Notes under the pieces: model-generated | What the model was told of the DNA's origin: nothing | Database searches by the model: none | The model's input: only the letters and a program-made list of their open reading frames with translations | Translations under genes and position numbers: made by a program | Assembly (NCBI GenBank): GCA_023954035.1 | Contig: JAMLIT010000002.1 | Location: 86,146 to 150,145, forward strand | DNA length: 64,000 bases | Direction: 5' to 3' | From: Burkholderiaceae bacterium | GTDB lineage: Bacteria; Pseudomonadota; Gammaproteobacteria; Burkholderiales; Burkholderiaceae_C | Part shown: piece by piece, positions 9,766-18,430 of the stretch | Layout of the letters: every line of letters begins with the position of its first letter | Position numbering within the stretch: the first letter of the stretch is position 1

Positions 9766-10848
9766 ATGGACCGTCGTTCACTCATCAAACAGGCCGGCAT
9801 TGCCGGTGTATTGGCCGCAGGGGTTGCTCCTGCCGTTCATGCCCAGGAGACGGTGCGTTGGCGCCTGGCGTCGAGCTTTCCCAAGTCGCTCGACACCATT
9901 TTTGGCAGCGCCGAGATGTTCTCAAAAACGCTCAAGGCCTTGTCGGGCGGCAAGTTCGAATGCTCGGTGCATGCCGGTGGCGAACTGATGCCTCCGTTCG
10001 GTGTGGTCGATGCCCTGCAAAATGGCACGGTCGAGATGGCGCAGACGGCGCCGTACTATTTCACCGGCAAGGATTCCATTTTTGCCTTTGGTTGCGCCGT
10101 GCCTTTTGGCCTGACCGCACGCCAGATGGACGCCTGGATGGAGCATGGCAACGGTCGCAAGCTCATGGATGCGTTCTACGCCAACTACAACATCAAGAGC
10201 CGCAGCGCGGGCAATACCGGCACGCAGATGGGTGGCTGGTACCGCAAGGAAATCAACACGGTCGAGGACCTTAAGGGACTGAAGATGCGCATGGGCGGCG
10301 GGCTGTTTGGCGAAGCCATGCAGAAGCTGGGTGTCGTGTCGCAGAACATGCCCGCCGGCGAGGTCTATCAGGCGCTGGAAAAAGGCACCCTGGACGCCTG
10401 CGAATTCGTCGGCCCGTACGACGACGAAAAGCTGGGTTTCAACAAGGTCGCCCCCTACTACTACTACCCCGGCTGGTGGGAGGGCGGCGCCGAACTCGAG
10501 TTCTTCATCAACGCCAAGGCCTACGCGGCCCTGTCGCCCGAGTTCAAGGCCATGGTCGACGCGGCCACTGCCGTCGCCGCGCGCGACATGACGGCCAAGT
10601 ACGACGCCTTCAACCCGATTGCGCTCAAAAAGCTGGTCGGCGCCAAGACGCAGCTCAAGGCGTTTTCCAAGGAACTCATGGACGCCGGCTTCAAGTCTTC
10701 CATGGAAGTGTTTGCCGAACACGAAGCCAAGTCGCCCGAGTTCAAGAAGATCCATCAGGACATGCGCGCATTCCAGCGTGACCAGATCCTGTGGGGTCGC
10801 TTCTCGGAATATCGCTATGACAGCTATATGACCTCGGTCAAGCTGTAA
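9766..10848 (+). CDS. TRAP transporter substrate-binding protein, DctP/TakP-like (paralogue 1)
   Basis: The N-terminus MDRRSLIKQAGIAGVLAAG with a VHA cleavage motif is a twin-arginine-type signal peptide, so the protein should be periplasmic. The mature part begins ETVRWRLASSFPKSLDTIFG. The segments AGEVYQALEKGTLDACEFVGPYDDEKLG and YYYPGWWEGGAELEFFIN are typical of the DctP branch that includes TakP. By that resemblance it may bind a 2-oxo acid or another small carboxylate; this is inference. The ATG at 9766 was chosen over the upstream open frame because it opens the signal peptide and follows AAGAGG. A near-copy follows at 11000. Confidence 0.93.
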   Translation: MDRRSLIKQAGIAGVLAAGVAPAVHAQETVRWRLASSFPKSLDTIFGSAEMFSKTLKALSGGKFECSVHAGGELMPPFGVVDALQNGTVEMAQTAPYYFTGKDSIFAFGCAVPFGLTARQMDAWMEHGNGRKLMDAFYANYNIKSRSAGNTGTQMGGWYRKEINTVEDLKGLKMRMGGGLFGEAMQKLGVVSQNMPAGEVYQALEKGTLDACEFVGPYDDEKLGFNKVAPYYYYPGWWEGGAELEFFINAKAYAALSPEFKAMVDAATAVAARDMTAKYDAFNPIALKKLVGAKTQLKAFSKELMDAGFKSSMEVFAEHEAKSPEFKKIHQDMRAFQRDQILWGRFSEYRYDSYMTSVKL

Positions 10849-10999
10849 GCAGAGCCCTTCTTGTCGCGATCAGGCCTTGACCGGATTGATCGCCCCAGGC
10901 AGCCGAGTCCCGGGCCCACCTTGTGCGGGCCTGGCACCGGCTTTTTTTGGCACCGCATCTGCACCGCCAGCACCTCTTTTTCATCACAGGAGACTAGCA

Positions 11000-12079
11000 A
11001 TGGATCGTCGTTCCCTCATCAAAAATGCCGGCATCGCCGGGGTGCTCGCTGCGGGTGTCGCGCCGGCCGTGCATGCGCAGGCCGCCGTGCGCTGGCGTCT
11101 GGCCTCGAGCTTTCCGAAATCGCTGGACACCATTTTCGGTTCCGCCGAGGTGTTTTCCCACGCGGTCAAGGAGATGTCGGGTGGCAAGTTCGAGGTGTCT
11201 GTCCATGCCGCCGGTGAGCTGATGCCTGCCTTCGGCGTGGTCGATGGTGTGCAGAACGGCACCGTGGAAATGGCGCACACCGCGCCCTATTATTTCTTTG
11301 GCAAGAACGAGGCCTTCGCCATCGGTGGAGCGATCCCCTTTGGCATGAACTCACGCCAGCTGACGGCATGGATGGTCGACGGCAACGGGCAGAAACTCAT
11401 GCGCGAGTTCTATGCCCAGTACAACATCATCGATTTCATCGGCGGCAATACGGGTGCCCAGATGGGCGGCTGGTTCCGCAAGGAGATCAAATCGCCCGCC
11501 GACATCAAGGGCTTGAAATTTCGGGTCGGCGGTTTTGCCGGAAAGATCATCGAGCGCATGGGCGGCGTGCCGCAGAACATTCCTGGCGGAGAAATCTACC
11601 AGGCGCTGGAGAAGGGCACCATCGACGCGGCCGAATGGATCGGACCTTACGACGACCAGAAGCTCGGCATCAACAAGGTGGCGCCGTTCTACTATTACCC
11701 CGGATGGTGGGAAGGCAGCCTGAATCTGTCGTTCTACATCAACGACAAGGCCTTCAACGGCCTGTCTGCGGAAAACAAGGCCATCGTCAAGGCAGCCGCC
11801 CACGAGGCACACGTGACCACCCAGGCGCGCTACGATGCGCGCAACCCGGGCGCCCTCAAGCAACTGGTCGGTGCGAAAACCAAGGTCGTGCCCTTCCCCT
11901 CGTCGGTCATGGACGCTTCGTTCAAGGCCACACAGGAGGTGTTTGCCGAACTCGACGCCAAGAACCCCGACTGGAAGAAGATCCATGCCGACTACGTGAA
12001 CTTCCAGCGCGATCAGGTGCTCTGGTTCCGTTTTGCCGAAGGCACTTTCGACAACTTCATGCAACGCCAGAAGCTGTAA
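11000..12079 (+). CDS. TRAP transporter substrate-binding protein, DctP/TakP-like (paralogue 2)
   Basis: This is a close paralogue of the preceding gene. The signal peptide MDRRSLIKNAGIAGVLAAG and the mature start VRWRLASSFPKSLDTIFGS are nearly identical, with divergence spread through the rest, for example QNIPGGEIYQALEKGTID and PGWWEGSLNLSFYIN. A Tat-type RR signal is present. A good ribosome-binding site, AGGAGA, precedes the ATG at 11000. The tandem pair suggests duplication with possible division of substrate range, both feeding the single DctQM permease encoded on the other strand. A strong rho-independent terminator follows the stop. Confidence 0.93.
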   Translation: MDRRSLIKNAGIAGVLAAGVAPAVHAQAAVRWRLASSFPKSLDTIFGSAEVFSHAVKEMSGGKFEVSVHAAGELMPAFGVVDGVQNGTVEMAHTAPYYFFGKNEAFAIGGAIPFGMNSRQLTAWMVDGNGQKLMREFYAQYNIIDFIGGNTGAQMGGWFRKEIKSPADIKGLKFRVGGFAGKIIERMGGVPQNIPGGEIYQALEKGTIDAAEWIGPYDDQKLGINKVAPFYYYPGWWEGSLNLSFYINDKAFNGLSAENKAIVKAAAHEAHVTTQARYDARNPGALKQLVGAKTKVVPFPSSVMDASFKATQEVFAELDAKNPDWKKIHADYVNFQRDQVLWFRFAEGTFDNFMQRQKL

Positions 12080-12098
12080 GCACTTTCACCCCATCAAG

Positions 12099-12122
12099 AT
12101 CCCGCCTGGTGCGGGATTTTTT
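12099..12122 (+). terminator. Rho-independent terminator after TRAP binding protein 2
   Basis: A 7-bp stem ATCCCGC/GCGGGAT with loop CTGGT is followed by a run of T residues. It lies 20 bp after the stop of the second TRAP binding protein. Confidence 0.9.
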
Positions 12123-12288
12123 ATGGGCGCGCGGCAGACGCTGTCGGCGGGCAGCGCCGGCTGCGACGCGTCCTCTGGCATTCGGCCGCGGTGGCCGGCA
12201 CGCCACGTGCGTGTCCAGGTGCAGTGTTTGCAGAGCGTTGCCGTGGTGCCCGCCCGGCGCCTTGGGGGAGTGCACCGGCAAGCTGGCC

Positions 12289-12314
12289 AAAAAAAGCCCC
12301 GCGGGCGCGGGGCT
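12289..12314 (-). terminator. Rho-independent terminator after dctM
   Basis: Read on the minus strand, an 8-bp perfect stem AGCCCCGC/GCGGGGCT with a 4-nt loop is followed by a run of seven T. It lies just beyond the dctM stop, so the convergent TRAP units have separate terminators. Confidence 0.9.
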
Positions 12315-12336
12315 GGTCGTTCGGGGTACGCCGAGC

Positions 12337-14109
12337 CTATTTCTTCTCACTCTCGATGGCTTCCAGTGCAGCCTTCATAGGGTCTTCGGGTACGTCGGAC
12401 TGCGCTGCCGCGGGTTCGCCAGGTGCGGGTTCCGGCGCGGCGGCCTCCAGAGCGTCGAGCTTGCGCATCTGCGACTCCATCTGCATGCGGATCTTGTCCA
12501 GGTCGTAAACCTCTTTTTCGTCCAGGCCACTTGAAACGATCCCGGGGAAGGCAATGATGAGGCCGACCATGATGATCTGGATCAGCACGAAGGGAACCGC
12601 GCCCCAGTAAATCTGCATGGTGGTGATGGGTTGAATCAGCTTCTTGGTGATGCGGTCGGTGTAGGCCACTGCGGGGGCCACGCTGCGCAGATAGAAGAGC
12701 GCAAACCCAAATGGCGGATGCATGAACGAGGTTTGCATGTTCACCGCCAGCAAGATGCCAAACCAGATCAAGTCGATGCCCAGCTTGTCCGCGACCGGTG
12801 CCAGCAGAGGAACGACGATAAAGGAGAGTTCAAAGAAGTCCAGGAAAAACGCCAGGAAGAAAATCATGACGTTGACCAGGATGAGGAAGCCGATCTGTCC
12901 GCCGGGCAGGCCGGTGAGCAGGTGCTCTACCCAGCGCTGGCCATCCACCCCCTGGAACACCAGGCTGAAGATGGTCGAGCCGATCAGAATGAAAACGACG
13001 AACGTGGACAGCCGGGTGGTCGCGATCAGGGCCTGCTTGAGCAGCTTGAAGCTCAGGCGACCGCGCACCGTCGCCATGGCAATCGCGCCCAGCGCGCCCA
13101 TGGCGCCACCTTCTGTCGGCGTGGCCACGCCAAGGAAGATGGTGCCCAGGACCAGAAAGATGAGCAGCAGCGGCGGAATCAAGACGAAGGTCACGCGCTC
13201 GGCCATGCGCGAGAGCAGGCCCAGGCGCGTGATTTTGTTGAACATCGCCAGCACGAAGGCCAAGCCGACGCCCACGCACATGGACACCACGATGGTTTCG
13301 TCCCGGGCGACCTTGGTCACTTCTTCGCCGGTCCACCAGGTATGCACGTCTGCGATGTGCTTTGCAAAGTAGAGCGACGCCCCGACGGACACCACGGTCA
13401 GGATGAGCAGGGAAGGAAGACCGCTGTCGCCGTTGTCCTCGCGGATGGTGCGGGCCTGCGCCGGGAGCGCCGGCGCCCACTGGGGTTTGAAAATGGCGAT
13501 CAGGACGACATAGCCCGTGTACATGCCCATCAGCATGAAGCCGGGGATGAACGCCCCCTTGTACATGTCGCCGACGCTGCGCCCGAGCTGGTCGGCCAGG
13601 ATGATGAGCACCAGCGACGGCGGAATGATTTGCGCCAGGGTGCCTGATGCGGCGATGACGCCGGTCGCAATCCGGCGGTCGTAACCGTAGCGCAGCATGA
13701 TGGGCAGCGAGATCAGCCCCATGGAAATGACCGAGGCGGCCACCACGCCTGTGGTGGCAGCCAGCAGTGCGCCCACAAAGACCACAGCAAGCGCCAGACC
13801 GCCGCGCACCGGTCCAAAGAGCTGACCAATGGTCTCCAGCAGGTCCTCCGCCATGCCGCTGCGCTCCAGAATGAGGCCCATCAGCGTGAAGAAGGGAATC
13901 GCCAGCAGGGTGTCGTTCTGCATGATGCCGTAGATGCGCAGGGGCAGCGCCTGCAGCAGCGCTTCGGGCAGCAGGCCCAATTCGATGCCGATGAAGCCGA
14001 AGAACAGGCCGCAGGCGCCCAGGCTGAACGCCACGGGGAAGCCCATGAGCAAGAACACGATCAGCCCCGCGAACATGATCGGCGCCATATTGGAGGTAAT
14101 GAATTCCAT
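12337..14109 (-). CDS. dctM: TRAP transporter large permease (DctM)
   Basis: A 590-residue integral membrane protein with about 12-14 hydrophobic segments, the ion-coupled translocation subunit of a TRAP transporter. Typical DctM stretches include LLAIPFFTLMGLILERSG, GVIAASGTLAQIIPPSL and LGVATPTEGGAMGALGA. It is longer than the usual roughly 430 aa. There is an insert around residues 225-290 with extra hydrophobic segments, and a charged alanine/proline-rich cytoplasmic tail at the C-terminus (EKEVYDLDKIRMQMESQMRK onward). Both are typical of the large-subunit subclass that pairs with TakP-like proteins. dctQ lies 11 bp upstream. Confidence 0.93.
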   Translation of the reverse strand: MEFITSNMAPIMFAGLIVFLLMGFPVAFSLGACGLFFGFIGIELGLLPEALLQALPLRIYGIMQNDTLLAIPFFTLMGLILERSGMAEDLLETIGQLFGPVRGGLALAVVFVGALLAATTGVVAASVISMGLISLPIMLRYGYDRRIATGVIAASGTLAQIIPPSLVLIILADQLGRSVGDMYKGAFIPGFMLMGMYTGYVVLIAIFKPQWAPALPAQARTIREDNGDSGLPSLLILTVVSVGASLYFAKHIADVHTWWTGEEVTKVARDETIVVSMCVGVGLAFVLAMFNKITRLGLLSRMAERVTFVLIPPLLLIFLVLGTIFLGVATPTEGGAMGALGAIAMATVRGRLSFKLLKQALIATTRLSTFVVFILIGSTIFSLVFQGVDGQRWVEHLLTGLPGGQIGFLILVNVMIFFLAFFLDFFELSFIVVPLLAPVADKLGIDLIWFGILLAVNMQTSFMHPPFGFALFYLRSVAPAVAYTDRITKKLIQPITTMQIYWGAVPFVLIQIIMVGLIIAFPGIVSSGLDEKEVYDLDKIRMQMESQMRKLDALEAAAPEPAPGEPAAAQSDVPEDPMKAALEAIESEKK

Positions 14110-14120
14110 GATGTCTGCGC

Positions 14121-14741
14121 TCAGTGGGCTGGGTTGGCGCGCTTGCCGTTGTCGCTGGCGGCTTCGGCGAGTCGGCGGATCGATTCCGCAAGTTCTTCCT
14201 CTGTCGATTTTTCGCCGGACTTGATGGTCGGGTCAGGGATCAGACCCTTGAGAAATGCCAGCCGCTTGATCAGTTCAGACCCTCCTTGCAGCAGCAGCAG
14301 GGCAAAGCCCAGAGGCATCATCAGATAGACCGGCCAGCGGATCAGTCCGCCGGCATTGCTGGACATTTCGCCGGACTCCATCGCCTGCAGCACGAACGGG
14401 ACGCCAAACCACAAGACGGCCGCGCACACGGGCGCGAGGAAAAAGACAAAACCCAGCACGTCCAGCCAGATTTGCGTGCGCTTGGAAAATCGGCTGGAGA
14501 CCACGTCCACGCGCACGTGCTCGCGGTGCAGCAGCGTGTAGCCCGACGCCAGAAGAAACGCCGCGGCAAACAGGTACCACTGAATCTCCAAGAACCCGTT
14601 GGAGCTGTAGTTGAAGAGCTTGCGCACGATGGCGTTCAAGCCACTGATCACGGTAGAGGCGAGGATGAGCCAGATCACGAAGAGGCCGACCCGCTCATTG
14701 AGCCAGTCGATGCCTCTGGATAGTTTGAGGAATGCCTGCAT
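14121..14741 (-). CDS. dctQ: TRAP transporter small permease (DctQ)
   Basis: A 206-residue protein with four hydrophobic segments (near residues 15-35, 55-75, 95-120 and 140-160). It contains the DctQ-type stretches ASTVISGLNAIVRKLF and the RREHVRVDVVSSRF-like loop (LLHREHVRVDVV). It forms the membrane complex with DctM and is its first gene in the operon. The cytoplasmic tail EEELAESIRRLAEAASDNG is acidic. The two binding-protein genes are on the opposite strand and converge on this pair, an unusual layout for a TRAP locus. Confidence 0.92.
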   Translation of the reverse strand: MQAFLKLSRGIDWLNERVGLFVIWLILASTVISGLNAIVRKLFNYSSNGFLEIQWYLFAAAFLLASGYTLLHREHVRVDVVSSRFSKRTQIWLDVLGFVFFLAPVCAAVLWFGVPFVLQAMESGEMSSNAGGLIRWPVYLMMPLGFALLLLQGGSELIKRLAFLKGLIPDPTIKSGEKSTEEELAESIRRLAEAASDNGKRANPAH

Positions 14742-14923
14742 GAAGTCTCCAAGAGCGCCGCAAGGGGCGGGCGGATGGCGAGGAATCGGCGCGACGCCGT
14801 GCGATCACTTTTTGATCGGTTGCGATTCTACGAACCACTGTAGGCGCAGGCTGACAGCAGCGTGACGGTGTATTCCCTAGGCGCCGTGTGCGCCTTGCGC
14901 TACGGAAAACATAGCTATAAGGG

Positions 14924-16033
14924 TTAACGCGGAGAGCGCAAAACCCGCTTTTTTGCGGAAAACTTCCACCAGGGCAGCACGGCGCTCATGGCCAGCACCT
15001 GGCCGCACTGGTCGGGTGCATAGCCAGAGAGCTGCGCCATGCGCGCTTGCCAGACAGGCGATTGCAGCAAGCTGCGCAAAGCCAGCGTCGGCGGCTGGTC
15101 CAGGCTGGTCTTGAGGCAGGCCAGGTGGTAGTTTTCGTGCACCAGGGGAACGAAATCGAGCCCCCGCGCCTGGGCGGCCAACGCGATGCCCAGGCCCGCA
15201 TCCGCCGCGCCAGAGGCCACCGCCTGCGCCACGGCCGCGTGCGAGGGTTCGGTGTGCGCAGGGCGGCCCAGGGCGTCCATCGCGAGGCTTTCGCGCTCGA
15301 GCAGTTCGCCCAGCAGCACCCGCGTGCCAGTGCCCAGCGGTCGGTGCACAAAGCGCGCACCCTGCGCCACGACATCACGCAAACGATGCAGGCCCATGGG
15401 ATTGCCGCGTGCCACCATCAGTCCTTGGGTGCGCCGCGCAAAGCCGATCAGCTTGTGCAAGCCCGGCTGCAGAAGCGGTTGGTAGGTGCGTGCCGTGTGG
15501 GAGAGGGGCGCTGCGCCCTCCAGCGTATGAAATCCCGCCAAGGTGCAGCGGCCTTCGTTGAGCGCACGGATTGCGTCCACGCTGCCCGTGAACCGGATGT
15601 CCAGATGCAGGCTGTGCGCCGCCGCATGCTCGCGCAGCAGGCCGAGCGCGTCGTCGTGGCTCGCGTACAGCGTCAGCACATGGGCGTCGGCGTCGAAGGC
15701 CACGGCAAACGCGCGTTCCAGGTCGGCGTGCAATGCAGCAATCTGCGGCGCCAGACGCGCCTGGGCCTGGCGCTCGGCCCACAGAAGTTTTTCGCCAAAT
15801 TCGCTCAGTTGCGCCGCCTGGCCCTTGCCCCACACGATGAGCGCACCGCCCAATTCTTCCTCCCAGCGCTTGAGTGCACCCCACACGTGGCGGTACGACA
15901 GGCCGAGCGTCCGCGCCGCGCCCGAGATGGAGCCCTCCTGCGCCACGGCAGCTAGCAGTTCGGGCAAGGGGTTGCGGATCAGGCGGTTGCCGGCATCGCG
16001 CGAGAGTGTGTAGTGGAGCTGAATCCTATGCAC
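14924..16033 (-). CDS. ModE-type HTH / binding-protein-like domain regulator, probably of tupBCA
   Basis: The first 110 residues form a ModE-like winged helix: LLAAVAQEGSISGAARTLGLSYRHVWGALKRWEEELGGALI, split here as helix and recognition helix. The remainder (about 120-360) is not a TOBE/Mop sensor. It resembles a periplasmic-binding-protein domain (LTLYASHDDALGLLREH, DIRFTGSVDAIRALNEG, AGFHTLEG), the class of domain used to bind ligands in one-component regulators. The gene is divergent from tupBCA with an 88-bp gap, so control of tungstate uptake is the obvious inference. Whether it senses tungstate, molybdate or a cofactor is unknown. Confidence 0.82.
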   Translation of the reverse strand: MHRIQLHYTLSRDAGNRLIRNPLPELLAAVAQEGSISGAARTLGLSYRHVWGALKRWEEELGGALIVWGKGQAAQLSEFGEKLLWAERQAQARLAPQIAALHADLERAFAVAFDADAHVLTLYASHDDALGLLREHAAAHSLHLDIRFTGSVDAIRALNEGRCTLAGFHTLEGAAPLSHTARTYQPLLQPGLHKLIGFARRTQGLMVARGNPMGLHRLRDVVAQGARFVHRPLGTGTRVLLGELLERESLAMDALGRPAHTEPSHAAVAQAVASGAADAGLGIALAAQARGLDFVPLVHENYHLACLKTSLDQPPTLALRSLLQSPVWQARMAQLSGYAPDQCGQVLAMSAVLPWWKFSAKKRVLRSPR

Positions 16034-16121
16034 GGCGTTTCATATGGTCGATGGCGGGCGGGGCGCCTACGATAGCGCACGCCCGCATCGCCTCACCGTC
16101 CGTCCCACCGTTCGCCCTCGC

Positions 16122-16862
16122 ATGTCCACCTTGTTGCCCAGCTTTGCGAAAGCGCTGCAGCTCATCGCCGGCTTTGATCCCGCGCTCTGGAGCATTGTCG
16201 GCCGCTCCCTGGCGGTGAGCGCCACGGCCTGCGCAATCTCTTTTGGCGCGGGCCTCGCGCTGGGCGCCTGGCTGGGCGTGGCGCGCTTTCGCGGGCGCGG
16301 CGCAGTCTTGCTGGTCTTGAATACTTTGCTCGCCATGCCTTCGGTGGTCGTGGGGTTGCTGGTGTACCTGCTGCTCTCGCGCAGTGGTCCGCTGGGCTGG
16401 CTGGGCTGGCTGTTTTCCTTTCAGGCAATGGTGCTGGCGCAGGCCGTGCTGGTGCTGCCCGTCGTCACGGCGCTGACACGCCAGACGGTGGAAGACGCCG
16501 AACGCTCCTACGGCGAGCAGCTCCAGTCGCTCGGGGCCGGGCGCTTGCTGCGCAGCCTGATGCTGGCCTGGGACACGCGCCTGGCCTTGTTCACCGTGCT
16601 GGTGGCGGCCTTTGGCCGGGCCATCTCGGAAGTGGGCGCGGTGATGATTGTGGGTGGCAATGTTGATGGCTTCACGCGCGTGATGACGACGGCCATCGCT
16701 CTGGAAACCAGCAAGGGCGACCTGCCGCTGGCGCTGGCGCTGGGCACGGTGCTGCTGGCTGTGGTGCTGGCGCTGCATGCCAGCGTGGCGCTGCTGCAGC
16801 GCTGGGTCAGCCGGCGCGATGCGGCCAGCGGTACGGCGGCGCTTACCTTGGCGGCGGCTTGA
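16122..16862 (+). CDS. tupB: Tungstate ABC transporter permease
   Basis: A 246-residue inner-membrane protein with about five or six hydrophobic segments. The EAA-type loop is seen around SYGEQLQSLGAGRLLRS, and GRAISEVGAVMIVGGN is the family signature of TupB/ModB permeases. ATG at 16122 gives MSTLLPSFAKALQLIAGFDP; the open frame upstream has no obvious ribosome site. It is the first gene of tupB-tupC-tupA, which overlap end to start. The binding-protein gene comes last, whereas tupA is often first in other genomes. Confidence 0.9.
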   Translation: MSTLLPSFAKALQLIAGFDPALWSIVGRSLAVSATACAISFGAGLALGAWLGVARFRGRGAVLLVLNTLLAMPSVVVGLLVYLLLSRSGPLGWLGWLFSFQAMVLAQAVLVLPVVTALTRQTVEDAERSYGEQLQSLGAGRLLRSLMLAWDTRLALFTVLVAAFGRAISEVGAVMIVGGNVDGFTRVMTTAIALETSKGDLPLALALGTVLLAVVLALHASVALLQRWVSRRDAASGTAALTLAAA

Positions 16863-17584
16863 TCCAGACGCATGCGCCCCTCCTGACCCTGCGGGGCGCT
16901 GGGGTGCGTTTTGGCGCGCTGCATGCACTGCAGGCGGTGAACGTCACCCTGCACGCCGGTGAGCGCCTGGCACTGATAGGCGCCAACGGCAGCGGCAAAA
17001 GCACCTTGTTGCGCGTGCTGCACGGCCTGCAGCGCCTGTCCAGCGGCGAGCTGGTGCATGGCGCGCCGCACCGCCAAGCCATGTTGTTTCAGCGCCCGCA
17101 CCTGCTGCGCGCCAGTACGCAGACCAACGTCGCGCTGGCCCTGTGGCTGCGCGGCCACGCTTGGCGCGACGCCTGCACGCAGGCGCTGCGGGCGCTGGAG
17201 CGCGTGGGGCTCGAATCGCTCGCGCGGCAAAACGGCCGAACGCTCTCGGGCGGGCAGCAGCAGCGCGTGGCGCTGGCGCGCGTCTGGGCGCTGCAGGCGC
17301 AGGTGCTGTTCCTCGATGAGCCCACCTCCAGCCTGGACCCGCACGCCAAGCGCGAGGTGGAAGCGCTGATTGCCCAGCTTGCCAGCCCCACCACTTGCGA
17401 CGCGCAGCCAGAACCCGTCACCACCGTGTTCAGCAGCCACAACCTGGGCCAGGTCAAGCGCCTGGCCACGCGGGTGCTCTACCTGGAACAAGGCCGGGTG
17501 CTGGCCGACCTGCCCGTGCACGATTTCTTTAACGGCCCCCTGCCAGAGGCCGCCCGTTGGTTCGTCAAAGGAGAAACTCTGTGA
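16859..17584 (+). CDS. tupC: Tungstate ABC transporter ATP-binding protein
   Basis: A 241-residue ABC ATPase with Walker A GANGSGKST, Q-loop, signature LSGGQQQRVALARVW, Walker B VLFLDEPTSSLD and the H-switch in FSSHNLGQ. It energises uptake through TupB. The likely start is TTG at 16859, overlapping the tupB stop, because no nearby ATG precedes Walker A at the usual distance. The 3' end overlaps the GTG start of tupA. No TOBE domain is present, unlike ModC at 18500, which fits TupC. Confidence 0.88.
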   Translation: MIQTHAPLLTLRGAGVRFGALHALQAVNVTLHAGERLALIGANGSGKSTLLRVLHGLQRLSSGELVHGAPHRQAMLFQRPHLLRASTQTNVALALWLRGHAWRDACTQALRALERVGLESLARQNGRTLSGGQQQRVALARVWALQAQVLFLDEPTSSLDPHAKREVEALIAQLASPTTCDAQPEPVTTVFSSHNLGQVKRLATRVLYLEQGRVLADLPVHDFFNGPLPEAARWFVKGETL

Positions 17585-18402
17585 AAAATATCAAGGCTTT
17601 TAACCCCCTGACGCTTATCCATAAAGGGTTCGCAGCTATTGCTTTGGTAGCTTGCACGGCCAGTTGGGCCGACACCATCACCATGGCCTCGACGACATCC
17701 ACCGAGCAGTCGGGCCTGTTCTCGCAGCTGCTGCCGGCGTTCAAGAAGGACACCGGCATCGACATCAAGGTGGTGGCCGTGGGCACTGGCCAGGCGCTGG
17801 ACATGGCGCGCCGGGGCGACGCCGACGTGCTTTTTGTGCACGACCAGGTGGCGGAGGAAAAGTTCGTGGCCGACGGCTGGGGCGTCAAGCGCTACCCGGT
17901 CATGTACAACGACTTCGTCATCGTCGGCCCCAAGGCCGACCCGGCAGGCATTGCCGGGAAGGACGTGGCCGTCGCACTGAAAAAGATTGGCAGCGCCAAC
18001 GCGCCTTTCATTTCGCGCGGCGACAAGAGCGGCACCCACGCCGCCGAGTTGCGCTACTGGAAAGCGGCGGACGCGGAGAAGGGCGCGGGCTACAAGGAAT
18101 GCGGCTGCGGCATGGGCCCGGCACTGAACATGGCCGCAGGCAGCGGCGCCTACGCCCTGGCCGACCGCGGCACCTGGCTGAACTTCAAGAACCGTGCCGA
18201 CCTGGCCATCCTGGTGGAAGGCGACAAGCGCTTGTTCAATCAGTATGGCGTGATGGTGGTGAACCCCGCCAAGCATCCTCAAGTCAAGGAAAAGGACGCG
18301 CAAAGGTTTGTGGACTGGGTGACGTCCGCCGCCGGCCAGCGCAGCATTGCCGAGTACCAAATCAATGGGCAGCAACTGTTCTTTCCGAACGCGGACAAGT
18401 AA
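17581..18402 (+). CDS. tupA: Tungstate-binding periplasmic protein
   Basis: The mature protein starts after ASWA with DTITMASTTSTEQSGLFSQL; the TTST-type loop is the oxyanion-binding signature of TupA. Further family stretches are GTGQALDMARRGDADVLFVHD, SRGDKSGTHAAEL and YALADRGTWL. GTG at 17581 follows AAAGGAG at a good distance and overlaps the tupC stop. The signal peptide (about residues 1-31) is encoded by a copy of the chromosomal stem-loop repeat and uses codons unlike the rest of the gene. The protein would capture tungstate with high affinity in the periplasm, probably to supply tungsto- or molybdoenzymes. Confidence 0.92.
   Translation: MKNIKAFNPLTLIHKGFAAIALVACTASWADTITMASTTSTEQSGLFSQLLPAFKKDTGIDIKVVAVGTGQALDMARRGDADVLFVHDQVAEEKFVADGWGVKRYPVMYNDFVIVGPKADPAGIAGKDVAVALKKIGSANAPFISRGDKSGTHAAELRYWKAADAEKGAGYKECGCGMGPALNMAAGSGAYALADRGTWLNFKNRADLAILVEGDKRLFNQYGVMVVNPAKHPQVKEKDAQRFVDWVTSAAGQRSIAEYQINGQQLFFPNADK
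17588..17655 (+). repeat. Stem-loop repeat copy 3, inside the tupA signal-peptide coding region
   Basis: The sequence follows the order of the intergenic copies: ATCAAGGCTTTT, then CTGACGCTTATCCA, then GCAGCTATTG and TTTGGTAG. It runs in frame through the signal-peptide codons of tupA. Both arms of the main stem are partly mutated, as expected if it is now under coding selection. Confidence 0.7.
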
Positions 18403-18430
18403 GCCGCAGGGCGTCAGTGGCTGATAAATT

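Noticed and set aside
10906-10950. Terminator between the two TRAP binding-protein genes
   Set aside because: A T run occurs at about 10941-10947, but the preceding GC-rich sequence forms only a weak five-base stem with a long loop, so support is too poor.
14905-14935. Another stem-loop repeat copy after the ModE-fusion regulator
   Set aside because: Only ATAGCTAT and a loose GTTAACGC are shared; the match is too short to separate from chance.
16034-16121. ModE-type palindrome in the tupB promoter
   Set aside because: Only one half-site-like GATAGCG is present near 16072 with no matching inverted partner, so I did not annotate an operator.
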